This document shows, one piece after another, positions 49,964 through 50,184 of a stretch of 50,184 bases of DNA. How positions within the stretch are numbered: the first letter of the stretch is position 1; each line of letters begins with the position of its first letter. The stretch comes from Thermoplasmata archaeon (GTDB lineage Archaea > Thermoplasmatota > Thermoplasmata > Lutacidiplasmatales > UBA184). The notes under the pieces are model-generated. The model had not been told where the DNA came from and searched no databases. It saw nothing but the letters and a program-made list of their open reading frames with translations. The stretch covers positions 1 to 50,184 of the forward strand of contig DAHUZP010000008.1 of NCBI GenBank assembly GCA_027306505.1, in the 5' to 3' direction. The translations under genes were made by a program, and so were the position numbers.

Positions 49964-50184
49964 ATGTCCTTCATCAGGACCGTCACCAAGGGGGGGCGCA
50001 AGTACCGCCAGCGGGTCGAGTCGTACTGGGACCGGAAGGCCAGACGGTGCCGGACCGGTGTCCTCGAGCATCTGGGACCGGTGGACCCGGTCTATCCTCG
50101 GGCCCGGACCACCCTGCTCCAGACCCTCCCTCTGGAGACGCCCCACTTCGGTCTCCTCGCCACCCGCATCATGAGCGGAACCCT
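49964..50184 (+). CDS. Transposase N-terminus (IS1634-like), cut by window edge
   Basis: An open frame from the ATG at 49964 to the right edge. It begins MSFIRTVTKGGRKYRQRVE and continues SYWDRKARRCRTGVLEHLGP, matching the N-terminal signature of IS1634/IS4-like transposases (FIRxVxKxGxxYxxLVESYR...GxVxxRxLxxLG). Only 73 codons are visible, so no catalytic Asp can be checked and integrity is unknown. A TATA-like stretch is not obvious; the region 49860-49963 may hold the element's left end. It differs in type from the remnant at the left edge. Confidence 0.7.
   Translation, partial: MSFIRTVTKGGRKYRQRVESYWDRKARRCRTGVLEHLGPVDPVYPRARTTLLQTLPLETPHFGLLATRIMSGT

Noticed and set aside
1..50184. Composite transposon bounded by two transposase copies
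   Set aside because: The two pieces belong to different transposase types and the genes between are mostly core housekeeping.

Overview
The window is GC-rich DNA from an archaeon, most likely an uncultured, high-GC member of the Thermoplasmatota (euryarchaeal side). The archaeal signs are a TFS transcription factor, an Alba chromatin protein, an archaeal-type ProRS with a C-terminal zinc domain, a Taw2-like wyosine enzyme, a TrmB-type regulator, DUF373 and DUF1614 membrane proteins, and many TATA boxes placed about 26 nt upstream of start codons (leaderless mRNAs). The phylum is inferred from gene content. No rRNA is present to confirm it.

Layout. 1-534: C-terminal remnant of an IS5/IS4-like transposase. 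762-5987: giant surface protein of tandem beta repeats. 5988-6677: gap without a recognisable gene. 6678-8876 (-): STAND-like TPR protein with a ruined P-loop. 9071-12337: purD, tfs, asnS. 12472-15156: PQQ-propeller/FN3 surface protein. 15198-17494: GNAT acetyltransferase, then a minus-strand unit of tRNA-Leu(GAG), zinc-ribbon protein and SRPBCC protein. 17623-20065: Alba with long disordered tails, convergently overlapping a DUF1614-RDD fusion. 20192-24296: aspartase/fumarase-family lyase, kelch protein, TrmB regulator overlapping taw2. 24304-31805: three more secreted, C-terminally anchored proteins, one with an Amidase_6-type cysteine hydrolase domain and PKD repeats. 31818-33805 (-): UbiE-like methyltransferase and aminotransferase. 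33868-38191 (-): a full STAND ATPase/TPR protein behind a headless paralogue that has only the winged-helix and TPR parts. 38322-43452: small membrane protein, proS, DUF373, DUF1015, phosphoribosyltransferase. 43570-49792: gdhA, a methyltransferase divergent from a two-gene ABC exporter, thiL and an acyl-CoA dehydrogenase. 49964-end: N-terminus of a second transposase.

The housekeeping genes (purine synthesis, translation, transcription, amino-acid and thiamine metabolism) are ordinary. Three parts stand out. The first is a set of five exoproteins sharing one plan: signal peptide, beta-rich ectodomain, one C-terminal membrane helix, short cytosolic tail. The second is a trio of related STAND/TPR proteins, of which only one keeps a canonical Walker A motif. 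The third is a consistent TATA-to-start spacing that lets several starts be corrected, including two GTG leaderless starts. Neighbouring genes often converge with very short gaps or overlap.
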